Shown here in pieces: positions 1-8,300 of a stretch of DNA of 64,000 bases. Within the stretch, counting starts at the first letter, position 1. The number at the start of each line of letters is the position of its first letter. The position numbers were made by a program, and so were the translations under genes. Source of the DNA: Photobacterium damselae (GTDB lineage Bacteria > Pseudomonadota > Gammaproteobacteria > Enterobacterales > Vibrionaceae); assembly GCF_003026815.1 (NCBI RefSeq), contig NZ_PYOG01000001.1, positions 186,001 through 250,000 of the forward strand, written 5' to 3'. The notes under the pieces are model-generated. The model saw only the letters and a program-made list of their open reading frames with translations, was not told the DNA's origin and searched no databases.

Positions 1-485
1 AGTGCATTGTGTTCATAAACTTCTTTTAGTTTCTGTAAATCATCAATAAACACATTATTAACAACACTTGAAAGACGCAAAAATTGCTGAGTTGTGATTT
101 CACAAAATGCACACGCTACAAATAATTTACCAATTAGTTTAGGCTTGAGGTTATCATCTGATTTATCAACCAGATCTAGTAATAAAAGCCCTGCTTCATC
201 ACCCCCCCCCTTACTTCGGGAAATTTCATCCATTACTTTAGCTTTATCTTCTAAACGCAAGTTCTGAATTTCATAGAAAAAGTTGTATATCTTTCGTGCG
301 GAAATTTCGCCTTGAATAGTATTTAAGGCATTGTAGCCTTTAAACAACAAACCAAATATTGGTAATGATTCCAAACTACTTGCAAGCTCAGACAAAATAA
401 TATCTGAAATATCTGCTAATAAATCTAATGGCTTTTCAGACTTTACAGTCTTTGACATCGCAGAACCAAGTGTCATTTTAGTCAT
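1..485 (-). CDS. Hypothetical protein, cassette-borne, 3' end outside the window
   Basis: An open minus-strand frame starts with ATG at 485 and runs without a stop to the window edge, about 161 codons. An AGAG-like ribosome site lies a few bases upstream. The start is 28 bases after the attC boundary at 513, the usual position of a gene in an integron cassette. The product looks soluble and helical: it opens MTKMTLGSAMSKTVKSEK, and I recognise no domain. A run of nine G on the coding strand (202-210) encodes Lys-Gly-Gly-Gly near residues 92-95. The frame is open across it with nine G, so the copy is intact as read, but a change of one G would truncate it. No function can be assigned. Confidence 0.6.
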   Translation of the reverse strand, partial: MTKMTLGSAMSKTVKSEKPLDLLADISDIILSELASSLESLPIFGLLFKGYNALNTIQGEISARKIYNFFYEIQNLRLEDKAKVMDEISRSKGGGDEAGLLLLDLVDKSDDNLKPKLIGKLFVACAFCEITTQQFLRLSSVVNNVFIDDLQKLKEVYEHNA

Positions 486-512
486 ATAGTTTCTCTACAC
501 TTTTTTGAATTA

Positions 513-626
513 ATATAATGCCCTGTTACGGTGTGAGCAACGCAATACCAAAGCCGCCGCATACCTCACTAAACGCATAGTAAAAATTCCACGCGTTGCG
601 AATCACTCTTAAACAGATTGTTAGGT
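513..626 (-). other. attC recombination site of an integron cassette (VCR-like)
   Basis: Read on the minus strand, this 114-bp element begins with the R'' box ACCTAAC (620-626) and ends near ATTATAT (513-519), a one-base variant of GTTRRRY. Between them are the features of Vibrio VCR sites: AACAATCTGTTTAAGAG near the start pairs with CGTAACAG near the end, and inner CGCAACGCG and TGCGTTGC boxes are complementary. It follows the stop of the 290-aa gene at 645 by 19 bases, as in a cassette. ACCTAAC is the exact reverse complement of the TTAGGT that opens the same cassette at 1606, which is the signature of one cassette unit. Confidence 0.85.
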
Positions 627-644
627 GCTAATTGCCCGCACTAA

Positions 645-1517
645 CTAGTTCAATCGTGCAGGTTGAACTGCTTGAACCAAAGCTTGTATATCGACATTGT
701 TTAAACCACCTTTTTTTGCCTTATTGTTCAAATAAGTGCCAAACTTCTCGGTGACATAAATGTCGTCCATCCAGCGACGGAACTCACCCAACGCCTCAAC
801 AGGGTAAATCCATGCCATTGGATCTTTTTGGGGAAAATCTTCCGGAAATACGTGCAGGTGTTTTCGACGAAGACCGTATTTTTCATCAAAGCTATTACCA
901 CACCAATGCTTGCCCCATGCCATACCAACGCTTATATCTGGCATCGTATTACTGTCAAAAGGCATACCACCTCTAATACCGGAGATTACTAAGTTAGCAA
1001 TCTCAGAGAAAGCACTGAAGTAACCTGACGGTAACTCGTTAAGTGTTATACGCTCGTGAAAAGTTTTCCAATATTGTGGCAGCGAGTCTTCAGGGTTGTA
1101 GCCTGTGCGTTCATAAATGAATGTACGAAGAGTTAGTTTGGCAAGACTACGATAATTACGTGTGGCCTGTTCCTGTGGTGTTTGAGACTCGAACGCATAG
1201 TATTCAAGTATTGCCATGCAATTGACATCGTTGATTGCATGGTAAGTCTTCCCATCGACGGTAATTGGAACATATAAACTACTTGGGTCGCCACCTTGAT
1301 CCAGAATCAGCTGCTCAATAGCCTGACCACGAGGCTTAAAGCGCAAATCTGCTTCCCAATCTTTTACAAGAGTGATTATTACGCTTGGTGCGACACCACA
1401 TAAGGCTGCCAAACCACGAGCACCAAGATACGGAGTGCCGTTGTTCATTACACCCATTTCAATGCCATCAGGAGCAGTATGTTTTACTGAAGATAGTTGA
1501 AGGTTGTATTGTTCCAT
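645..1517 (-). CDS. Hypothetical cassette protein, 290 aa
   Basis: This is the coding region of a complete integron cassette bounded by the crossover point at 1606/1607 and the attC at 513-626. The product looks soluble, with no signal peptide or membrane segment. Its N-terminal part (about residues 30-55, GARGLAALCGVAP) looks faintly like the start of phage antirepressor-type regulators, but I do not recognise the rest. The C-terminal half is rich in aromatic residues (HWCGNSF, WIYPVEALGEFRRWMDD). The start ATG at 1517 has an AAGGATTTTAA leader. Function is unknown; a role in phage or stress defence would be speculation from its cassette location alone. Confidence 0.7.
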   Translation of the reverse strand: MEQYNLQLSSVKHTAPDGIEMGVMNNGTPYLGARGLAALCGVAPSVIITLVKDWEADLRFKPRGQAIEQLILDQGGDPSSLYVPITVDGKTYHAINDVNCMAILEYYAFESQTPQEQATRNYRSLAKLTLRTFIYERTGYNPEDSLPQYWKTFHERITLNELPSGYFSAFSEIANLVISGIRGGMPFDSNTMPDISVGMAWGKHWCGNSFDEKYGLRRKHLHVFPEDFPQKDPMAWIYPVEALGEFRRWMDDIYVTEKFGTYLNNKAKKGGLNNVDIQALVQAVQPARLN

Positions 1518-1600
1518 TTAAAATCCTTGCGATTAGATACCCATTTTTTACATGGGGTCTTATATGCAAGAAAACAAGTATGAAGTACGATGTTTTTAGC

Positions 1601-1607
1601 ACCTAAC
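1601..1607 (-). other. Cassette boundary, GTTRRRY crossover site
   Basis: GTTAGGT on the minus strand (1607 to 1601) fits the integron crossover consensus G^TTRRRY. Its TTAGGT half matches in reverse complement the R'' box of the attC at 620-626, so this is the 5' edge of the 290-aa cassette. The sequence to the right (1608-1740) does not fold as an attC, and no integrase gene follows, so this is either an attI-like site or a point of insertion into ordinary DNA. Confidence 0.7.
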
Positions 1608-2289
1608 AGTATATTAATAAGCATTCTTACTTTCGCGCAAAAATACACGCATAAACAACCTTTATCATACTAGATATAATCTATATATATCATGAAGTTG
1701 ATAACAATTTTTCACGCCTGACGCTCAATAAGAGGGTGTGATAAGTAAGAAATGTATTTAATCAGTCTTATTAAATACAAACTGAAATGTTAAATGATAT
1801 AATTTTCAATTGATTATGATTCCACTTCTGTTTTTAACAAGAAATATTTCTTATTAAAAACAGAACTAAAGCGATAAAATCACCACGTTTCATTATAACT
1901 GTTCATATAAACAGTAAATAAAACTAATCCAAAACCACGTTAATAAAAAATGAATGAGTATTTGATCTAACAAGTTTTGGGGCAAAAACGAGTGAAGAAA
2001 CGTTATCTACCTACGCTAGTGGGCTGGAAGTGAAGAGGCATTCCTCTTGCTCGCAGTTAAGAAGTAAGAATTTAAAGCCACTGAGATAACCACTACCACA
2101 TAATGAAAGTTGGGGTGCAATATGAGAGTTGTACTCCCTGAAAGATACGATCAAAACTCAGTAGTTGTTCTAAAAATGATAGAAAGATAGGAATTCCAGC
2201 TCCACACTAGAAACAACAATATAGACATGAATCTGTTTCAAATATCGCTAATAATCATGAAATTTAGAGTTAGTTAAGTTTTATATAGA
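1608..2289. other. AT-rich intergenic region
   Basis: No credible gene is visible. The stretch holds a 40-bp near-perfect palindrome (1826-1865), a motif pair (1916-1931 and 1974-1983) that recurs in the cyd-nan gap near 32200, and a block at 2076-2122 that is a diverged copy of 4811-4857 on the other side of the haemolysin gene. It may be the decayed remains of mobile DNA. Confidence 0.6.
1826..1865. repeat. 40-bp near-perfect palindrome
   Basis: TTCTGTTTTTAA at 1826 is mirrored by TTAAAAACAGAA ending at 1865, with AGAAATATTTCT at the centre. Only one symmetric base pair breaks the palindrome, and it would be a G:U pair in RNA. There is no adjacent gene for which it is an obvious terminator. 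Confidence 0.75.
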
Positions 2290-2321
2290 AAAGCTCATTT
2301 GGCTTAACACCAAATGAGCTT
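2290..2321 (-). terminator. Rho-independent terminator of the haemolysin gene
   Basis: The 12-bp arms AAGCTCATTTGG and CCAAATGAGCTT flank a short loop, and on the minus strand the hairpin runs into TTTTC. It lies about 22 bases beyond the haemolysin stop codon. Confidence 0.85.
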
Positions 2322-2343
2322 ACATAACATTAAACTTTAACGT

Positions 2344-4155
2344 TTACTGATTTATGGTTGATGGGTCAAAAACTCTTGTATATGATGAATTTAATTTTTG
2401 TTTATTAGATAAACCAGTTTCTAACGATAAAGTATCACTATCAACAGTTAAGTATTTATCTTCAAAACTATTTTTTAATCTATCTCCATCCCATAACCAT
2501 TTTTGCGTTAGCTTCAAGCTACAAGATTGCAGTTCTGATAAAGATTCGCCATCTAAGCATAATTTAGTATTAGTTGCGCTAACATATCGATTATATTGGT
2601 CATAAATAAATGACTGTGATTTACTATTAATATCACATTCAGCCGTCATTACTTTATTGTTGTTTTGGATATCGATACATTTATTATTAAAAGATGCTAA
2701 CTGTAAATTTACCGGAGTTCCACCAGTAAATACAGGGTGCTCCCAATCAACAGTAAATGATATTGCCTTATTAACTCTACGAAGAGGCTGATCATCTACA
2801 CCATAATAAGTCTGATGTGCACCAATTCCATAAAAATAGAACCACGATCTATTATATAGAGGCATAATGTTAACTGATGAATCTATAGTAAATTGAGTTT
2901 TTCCTGTTTCATTAGGAGATGCTTTGTATATAACATCAAGTTTAGGAACAAAACTCGCATAACTAAGCGGCTGAACTTTTTTTAGATTCGCAGGATAACC
3001 TTCCGACCATACAGGGTTTGTCCACTTATCTAACAGTGACTCTGAGTCAGGATACTGCTCTCTCGCCCAACGGAAAGAAACATTTTGGGCAGAAGTTGAA
3101 TTTTTTTCAACTCTATAGTCTTGGGTATTAAAAGATAACGACTTAGATTGACTATAACTAGCATTAGCCTGAAGACTCGCTTTCGGGCCATCTTTACTAA
3201 CTTCAGCACCACCAGTAACACCAATGGTGAATCCAGAAGATTCATTTATATTATAATTAGAATTAATATTCTCCCGAGGGAACGTTTTTAATATCTGAGC
3301 TTTTTTATTTGAAGTAGATATATCAAATAAATAATCTTGAGCAATAGCACTGGCTGACCACTCTCTAGCCCAACCAGATACCACCTGATAATTAGCCCAA
3401 TAATATTTTTGCGTCAGTGTATCATTTAGATGTATACCGGCACCTGTCGTATTATCATCTAAGCTAATTCGAACTATTTTTGCATCAGGCGTTGCAATGC
3501 CATTAGTACCAAACGATAAAGAACGCTCTAATATAACTTGATAAATAAGTGAAATATTACCATTTTTACAGAAAGAACGACTTCCTCTATCCCAAATTAA
3601 AGAATTTCGGAAAGTACATTCCTGATCAGTTATTTCTTTATTAACATTAAGATAAAACGAAACATGGGGCAAAGAAATTGATTGATCACTAGTAGCGTTA
3701 CCTGAACGTAAAGCTAAAGCCATTGGGTATTTAGAGATATCATTAGATCTGGCTTCATGATCTAGAACAGATACCATACGATCATTAGCATCTGCTATAG
3801 GAGTATACATTAGTTGATTTTTATAGCCTGTTACAACTATAAAATTACTATCAAATTTTACTCCCATTAAATCCTTAAATTTCTTTTGAAGCTTCTCTTT
3901 TTCTTCATTATTATCAAAAGAAAGATCAAAGATATATTGTTTATCATTATATATGATATCTTCTAATATACGGTTGTAAGTTGATATTTCCTCCTGCTTC
4001 ATATTTACATATACAATACGATCTGGATTTTGCACACTGCTTAATATTGATATAACGTCTGCGCCCGTAGAATAATTATCAACATCAGCTATAGCGCTGG
4101 CAGATAAGCTACTAAGACCTAAAAGTATACAACTATATAGTTTTCTAATTTTCAT
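2344..4155 (-). CDS. hlyA: Secreted beta-pore-forming cytolysin with ricin-type lectin domain (HlyA/phobalysin family)
   Basis: The 603-aa product opens with a signal peptide (MKIRKLYSCILLGLSS, likely cleavage after SAIA near residue 23). A pro-region follows to about residue 130, then a leukocidin/haemolysin-type cytolysin domain (about 130-460; WAREQYPDSE, SEGYPANLKKVQPLSYASF and SFTVDWEHPVFTGG resemble Vibrio cholerae cytolysin and V. vulnificus VvhA). A beta-trefoil ricin-type lectin domain occupies about 475-600 (CIDIQNNNKV, LCLDGESL, QKWLWDGD). It is shorter than V. cholerae HlyA (741 aa) because it has no C-terminal beta-prism lectin, which is the size class of P. damselae phobalysins. 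Family members form heptameric pores in host membranes. The start has a good ribosome site (GGGGATATT then ATG). It sits alone, with its own terminator, in an accessory region. Confidence 0.9.
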   Translation of the reverse strand: MKIRKLYSCILLGLSSLSASAIADVDNYSTGADVISILSSVQNPDRIVYVNMKQEEISTYNRILEDIIYNDKQYIFDLSFDNNEEKEKLQKKFKDLMGVKFDSNFIVVTGYKNQLMYTPIADANDRMVSVLDHEARSNDISKYPMALALRSGNATSDQSISLPHVSFYLNVNKEITDQECTFRNSLIWDRGSRSFCKNGNISLIYQVILERSLSFGTNGIATPDAKIVRISLDDNTTGAGIHLNDTLTQKYYWANYQVVSGWAREWSASAIAQDYLFDISTSNKKAQILKTFPRENINSNYNINESSGFTIGVTGGAEVSKDGPKASLQANASYSQSKSLSFNTQDYRVEKNSTSAQNVSFRWAREQYPDSESLLDKWTNPVWSEGYPANLKKVQPLSYASFVPKLDVIYKASPNETGKTQFTIDSSVNIMPLYNRSWFYFYGIGAHQTYYGVDDQPLRRVNKAISFTVDWEHPVFTGGTPVNLQLASFNNKCIDIQNNNKVMTAECDINSKSQSFIYDQYNRYVSATNTKLCLDGESLSELQSCSLKLTQKWLWDGDRLKNSFEDKYLTVDSDTLSLETGLSNKQKLNSSYTRVFDPSTINQ

Positions 4156-4212
4156 AATATCCCCATATAAACATTTGCGTTACAATATATTTTTTAATAA
4201 TTAAATATTTTT

Positions 4213-4239
4213 GTTATAATACTTACACTCTCATGTCAA
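4213..4239 (-). promoter_or_regulatory. Candidate promoter of the haemolysin gene
   Basis: On the minus strand a perfect -35 TTGACA (4239-4234) is followed 15 bases later by TATAAC (4218-4213), 57 bases upstream of the haemolysin start. The spacer is short, so strength is uncertain and an activator may be needed. Confidence 0.45.
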
Positions 4240-4902
4240 ATAACGTATTTAAACCATCGTTTTTTAACTATTTACTCCAGAGAATAAATCCTTTCTTATC
4301 TCTATATAACTGATTAGACCCTCCCTAACTCTTCGTGACGTTATCCAATTTTAAAAATAATATCTCCTCTCTGCTCAGAATTTGTAATTCGATATTACTT
4401 TTTTACTATTGAGATCTTATTTGTTTTTCATACTCTAATGAGTAATAAGTTAATAATATAATTAGAACAAAGGTAGTTAGTGTGTAGGTTGGAGTGAGGG
4501 CTGCTATAACCAAGATTTAAATGAATAACATGAGTAGACATGACAGTCCGAACTATCATTGATGCAAAAAATAGCGAGATAATACAAGTATTGAGTAAGC
4601 TTGACATATAATCACCTCACAGCACATGATAATGATAATGATAATGATAATGATAATGATAATGATAATGATTCACATTACAGTAACGGATGAGCTTATT
4701 CTATCTAATATTTGTCGTGATTATGTCAGGTTTTATCATACCTTATTGGTATCCCTGCCTAAACTGATGAAGGACTCCCATTACTAGAGCGCACCGCAAT
4801 GTATCATTCTAGCCGTTGGGGTAACTACTATCACGTAATGAAAATAAAGCAGCAATACAAATAAAACACACCTTGCAAGATAATTTCAAAACGCAGAAAT
4901 GC
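4240..4902. other. AT-rich intergenic region between haemolysin gene and tRNA-Ser genes
   Basis: I see no gene here. It carries the GATAAT hexamer array (4628-4672) and a 47-bp block (4811-4857) that is 34/47 identical, without gaps, to 2076-2122 beyond the other end of the haemolysin gene. The tRNA operon terminator closes the region on the right. Confidence 0.6.
4628..4672. repeat. GATAAT hexanucleotide tandem array (7.5 copies)
   Basis: There are 45 bases of uninterrupted GATAAT repeat. GATAAT is the hexamer unit from which Fur-box recognition has been modelled, so the array could be a multi-unit Fur-type binding region. It could equally be a slippage-prone microsatellite. It lies about 470 bp upstream of the haemolysin start. 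Confidence 0.8.
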
Positions 4903-4903
4903 A

Positions 4904-4935
4904 AAAAGCCGCTGAGCATAAACTCAGCGGCTTTT
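4904..4935 (-). terminator. Terminator of tRNA-Ser operon, copy 1
   Basis: The arms AAAGCCGCTGAG and CTCAGCGGCTTT flank a short AT loop. On the minus strand the hairpin is followed by TTTTTGC, just beyond the CCA end of tRNA-Ser(UGA). Confidence 0.9.
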
Positions 4936-4942
4936 CTAAATA

Positions 4943-5033
4943 TGGCGGAGAGATAGGGATTTGAACCCTAGATACGCTACAAACGTATGCCGGTTTTCAA
5001 GACCGGTGCTTTCAACCACTCAGCCATCTCTCC
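4943..5033 (-). tRNA. tRNA-Ser(UGA), copy 1
   Basis: The minus strand reads GGAGAGATGGCTGAGTGG at the 5' end, an anticodon arm CCGGTCTTGAAAACCGG with anticodon TGA, a long variable arm typical of tRNA-Ser, a T arm with GGTTCAAATCC, and an encoded CCA. It decodes UCA/UCG-type serine codons. It lies 25 bases downstream of tRNA-Ser(GGA) in the same transcript. Confidence 0.96.
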
Positions 5034-5058
5034 GTTTTGTTCTTCTCGTAAGAAGTTA

Positions 5059-5146
5059 TGGCGGTGAAGGAGGGATTCGAACCCTCGATACGTTGCCGTA
5101 TACACACTTTCCAGGCGTGCTCCTTCAGCCACTCGGACACCTCACC
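5059..5146 (-). tRNA. tRNA-Ser(GGA), copy 1
   Basis: The minus strand begins GGTGAGGTGTCCGAGTGG, has anticodon GGA within CGCCTGGAAAGTGTG, a long variable arm, a T arm with GGTTCGAATCC and an encoded CCA. It decodes UCC/UCU serine codons and is the promoter-proximal gene of the pair. Confidence 0.96.
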
Positions 5147-5392
5147 ACATTGTTGCCATCACAGCTTTACCGTGACAACGGAGACGTAATTTAAAGATTT
5201 AGAGCCATGGGGTCAAGGCTTTTTCTTTTATTTTCTTTTAGTTGCAGAGGATTAGATCAATTCGCTTTAATCTTACCCTCCCCGTATGCAGTGACCTATT
5301 AACGGTGCGCAAAAATAGTGCTAATTCCTTAACAAATCTATGATTTAACGTTAATCTAACAAGTCAGGTAGAGAATAAGAAAAGGTAGCTTT

Positions 5393-8300
5393 ATGCTTGG
5401 TAGACGACTGTTTGTCTTAGTTTGTTTGATGTTCACAATGTTAGTGACGACCCCTGCGCACGCTAATGAGAATGAACAAACATTAAATGACAAAATTGAG
5501 TACCTCAATAAGCAGCCACAAACTCCCGAGACCATAAAAGAGCTTGATATCTACTTACAAGCACAAAACCAAGTTGCTAAAGCAAAAGAGTTTAATCGTC
5601 TTACCAAGCAATATGACGACCTTATAGATACCTTTCCCAAACAAGTTGCAGCACTACAAAATAAAATTGATGCCTTCTCTACTAGTGAATTTCCAGAATT
5701 TAATCAATGGGACAAAGAACAGCTGACCCTCGAAATTGCAGAACAAGATAATCTTTTACTGCAACTCGAAAGCTCACGTAACGCCCATAAAAATATCTTA
5801 TTAGAAATCGAACGAGGTATTGATAACTTTACGGCTCAGTCAGATCGCCTGCGTCGCCAACTAAAATCAACCGAATTAGATCTGCAACAAGCTCGTCGTA
5901 TTAACGATACGAATGCCCTACTTTTGCTTCAAATCAACGAGCAGTATCTCAATAGCTACTTAAATATGCTAGAAGCAGAACAGCTTAGTTCAGGTAATCG
6001 CCGTACTTTAGCCAAGCTCCAAGTTCAATACGACAATCAAGAAATTGAAGCGCGCCAAGCGTACCGAAACAATCTTCAAAGTACCTTAAATCGTGTATTG
6101 CGAATGGCCAGTAGCGACAACCAAGAGACAGGGACAGAGCTTGAAGAATCCATGAGTGATCAGCCCTTGGTCATTCAACAGTTACTTCAAGCTAATCAGC
6201 GTCTTTCAGGGGAGTTGAATAACCTCAACTACCAAAACGAACAAACGCAGCAACAAGCGGTCACCGCCAATAAACAAATTAGCGAAGTAACCAAAACTGC
6301 AGACGATCTAAATGCGATGACCGACTTGCTAAAACTAAGCCCAGCATTTAGTGAAAGCATGCGTAACCGAATTAAAGGGCTACCAAGCAATCCCCCAATT
6401 GAAGCGTTAGATAACAGTATTGGTCGCAATCAGCTGAAAAAATACGAATATCAACAACAAGTGGATTCTTTATCTCAACGTCAAAAGCACATTACCAGTT
6501 CAGGACTTACCCCAGAACAACAAGTGATGGCAAAAGAGCTCAGTGATGCGAACATCGGTTTATACAACGACTTAATTGCTGCTTCAGAATCCCTTATCTA
6601 TCAGCAGGCCGTACTAAAAGTTGCTTATGATAAGTTGAATACCAAATTGACCGACCTAAAAAATCTTGCGGCTAAACGTCTATTTTGGGCGCCTGACACA
6701 AACCCTCTCAGTATTAATTTACTCATCGATACATGGGAAAAGCTAAAGTGGTTCTTTTCACCATCTCAGTGGATCAATTTACTCAAAGCGCCAATGGTCA
6801 TAAACCACTTCATTTTACTGACTATCATCGTTGTAAGTGGACTGCTGATCAGCGGCCAGATTTGGGCTCGTAAACGTTGGAAGAAATACTTAGAAAAGAC
6901 CAGCGCCAAGATTGGCCGAGTGACTATGGACAAGTTCCGTTACAGTTATATTAATGTCTTCGTCGCCTTCTGCTTTGCGTGGGTCATACCACTGGTGATC
7001 ACCCTATTTGGCTATGGATTACAAGAAGCATGGCAATATCCATTTGTCCATCATCTTGGCCAAGCTATTGTCTACCCTATGGCATTAGTCGTCTTTTTCT
7101 TTATTAGAGAATTGGTACGAAAAAATGGCCTTTTCATCAGTCATTTTGGCTGGGATGACTTTGTCGTAAACCCAACGTTTGCCCATTATCGTCGCTTATT
7201 ATGGATTTACATTCCCATGATGGTGATTCAAAACTTTGCACTCAATTACAGTGATATCGAAGTCAATGGCACCCTGGGGAGACTGGCATTTATTATCAGT
7301 AACTGTGCTTTAAGTTATTTCCACTATCGTATGTGGCAACAAAAACTACCAATGACCTATGGTGATGTTCCTGAAGGCAAAGCGCATTTAGGTCATCATC
7401 TGTTTTGGTGGACGTTAATCTTAGTCCCACAAATTCTAAACTATAGCGCACTAAACGGTTACTTAGGTTCCTCTCAAGCCATTATGCTGCGCATGGAACA
7501 ATCGGCCGTACTTGGCGTTGTAACCATGCTGATTTATTACTTATGTAAACGCTTAATGTTGATCCAAAAACGCCGTCTTGCTTTTGAACGAGCGAAAGCC
7601 AAGCGTCAAGAGATCATTGCGCAGCGTCAGGCAGAAGTACAAGGTGATAAAGAAGAAAACTTCAGTACCAGCGAAATCAATATTGAGATTGAAGAGCCTG
7701 AAATTGACTTAGATAAAATCAGTGCGCAATCGTTGCGTTTACTGCGCTCGTTACTGCTACTGATTTATCTGGCAATGATGGCGTGGTTACTTTCAGATCT
7801 CTATCTGGCCACCAGCTCGCTACAAAACGTTACGCTGTGGGATGTAACCAGTAAGATTAATGGTATTGATCAGCTGAGTGCGATTACCTTAAACAGTGTG
7901 TTGCTCGCGGTACTAACATTTGGTTTAACCACCATTTTAGCGCGAGATTTACCCGCAGCGATGGAACTGTTGATCTTACAACACTTGGATTTACGTCCAG
8001 GAACCGGTTATGCCATCACCTCCCTTACCCGTTATTTTGCGATATTTATCGGTATCATTGTTGGCTCTGGTCTGATTGGTTTTGACTGGAGCAAAATGCA
8101 ATGGCTTGTCGCCGCCCTCGGTGTGGGTATTGGTTTTGGTATGCAGGAGATTTTCGCTAACTTTATTTCTGGCCTTATCATCTTATTTGAAAAGCCAATT
8201 CGAATTGGAGATACCGTTACTATTCGTGATCTCACTGGCATGGTGACAAAAATTCAGACCAGAGCCACCACCATTGTCGATTGGGATCGTAAAGAAGTGA

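Larger units (their letters stand above)
4897..5183 (-). repeat. 287-bp direct repeat, copy 1 (tRNA-Ser pair)
   Basis: Every base matches 18467-18753 in the same orientation, offset 13570. The unit spans the tRNA operon terminator, both tRNA-Ser genes and the start of the leader. Identity stops within the promoter-proximal leader, so each copy has its own -10 region (TAAATT-like here, TATAGT-like in copy 2). Confidence 0.95.

Noticed and set aside
202..210. Frameshift of the partial cassette gene at the G9 tract
   Set aside because: A recount shows the first G completes an AAG codon and the other eight plus T give GGG GGG GGT, so the frame stays open to the window edge.
1385..1606. 73-codon plus-strand frame overlapping the cassette gene start
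   Set aside because: It runs through the cassette boundary and antisense to the 290-aa gene; nothing supports translation.
1608..1740. A second attC site to the right of the cassette boundary
   Set aside because: The sequence lacks a paired R''/R' arrangement and inner L boxes, so it is not an attC; an attI remains possible but unproven.
4961..5194. Open frame of 77 codons on the plus strand, repeated at 18531-18764
   Set aside because: Both lie antisense across the tRNA-Ser pair and exist only because the tRNA sequence happens to be open in that frame.
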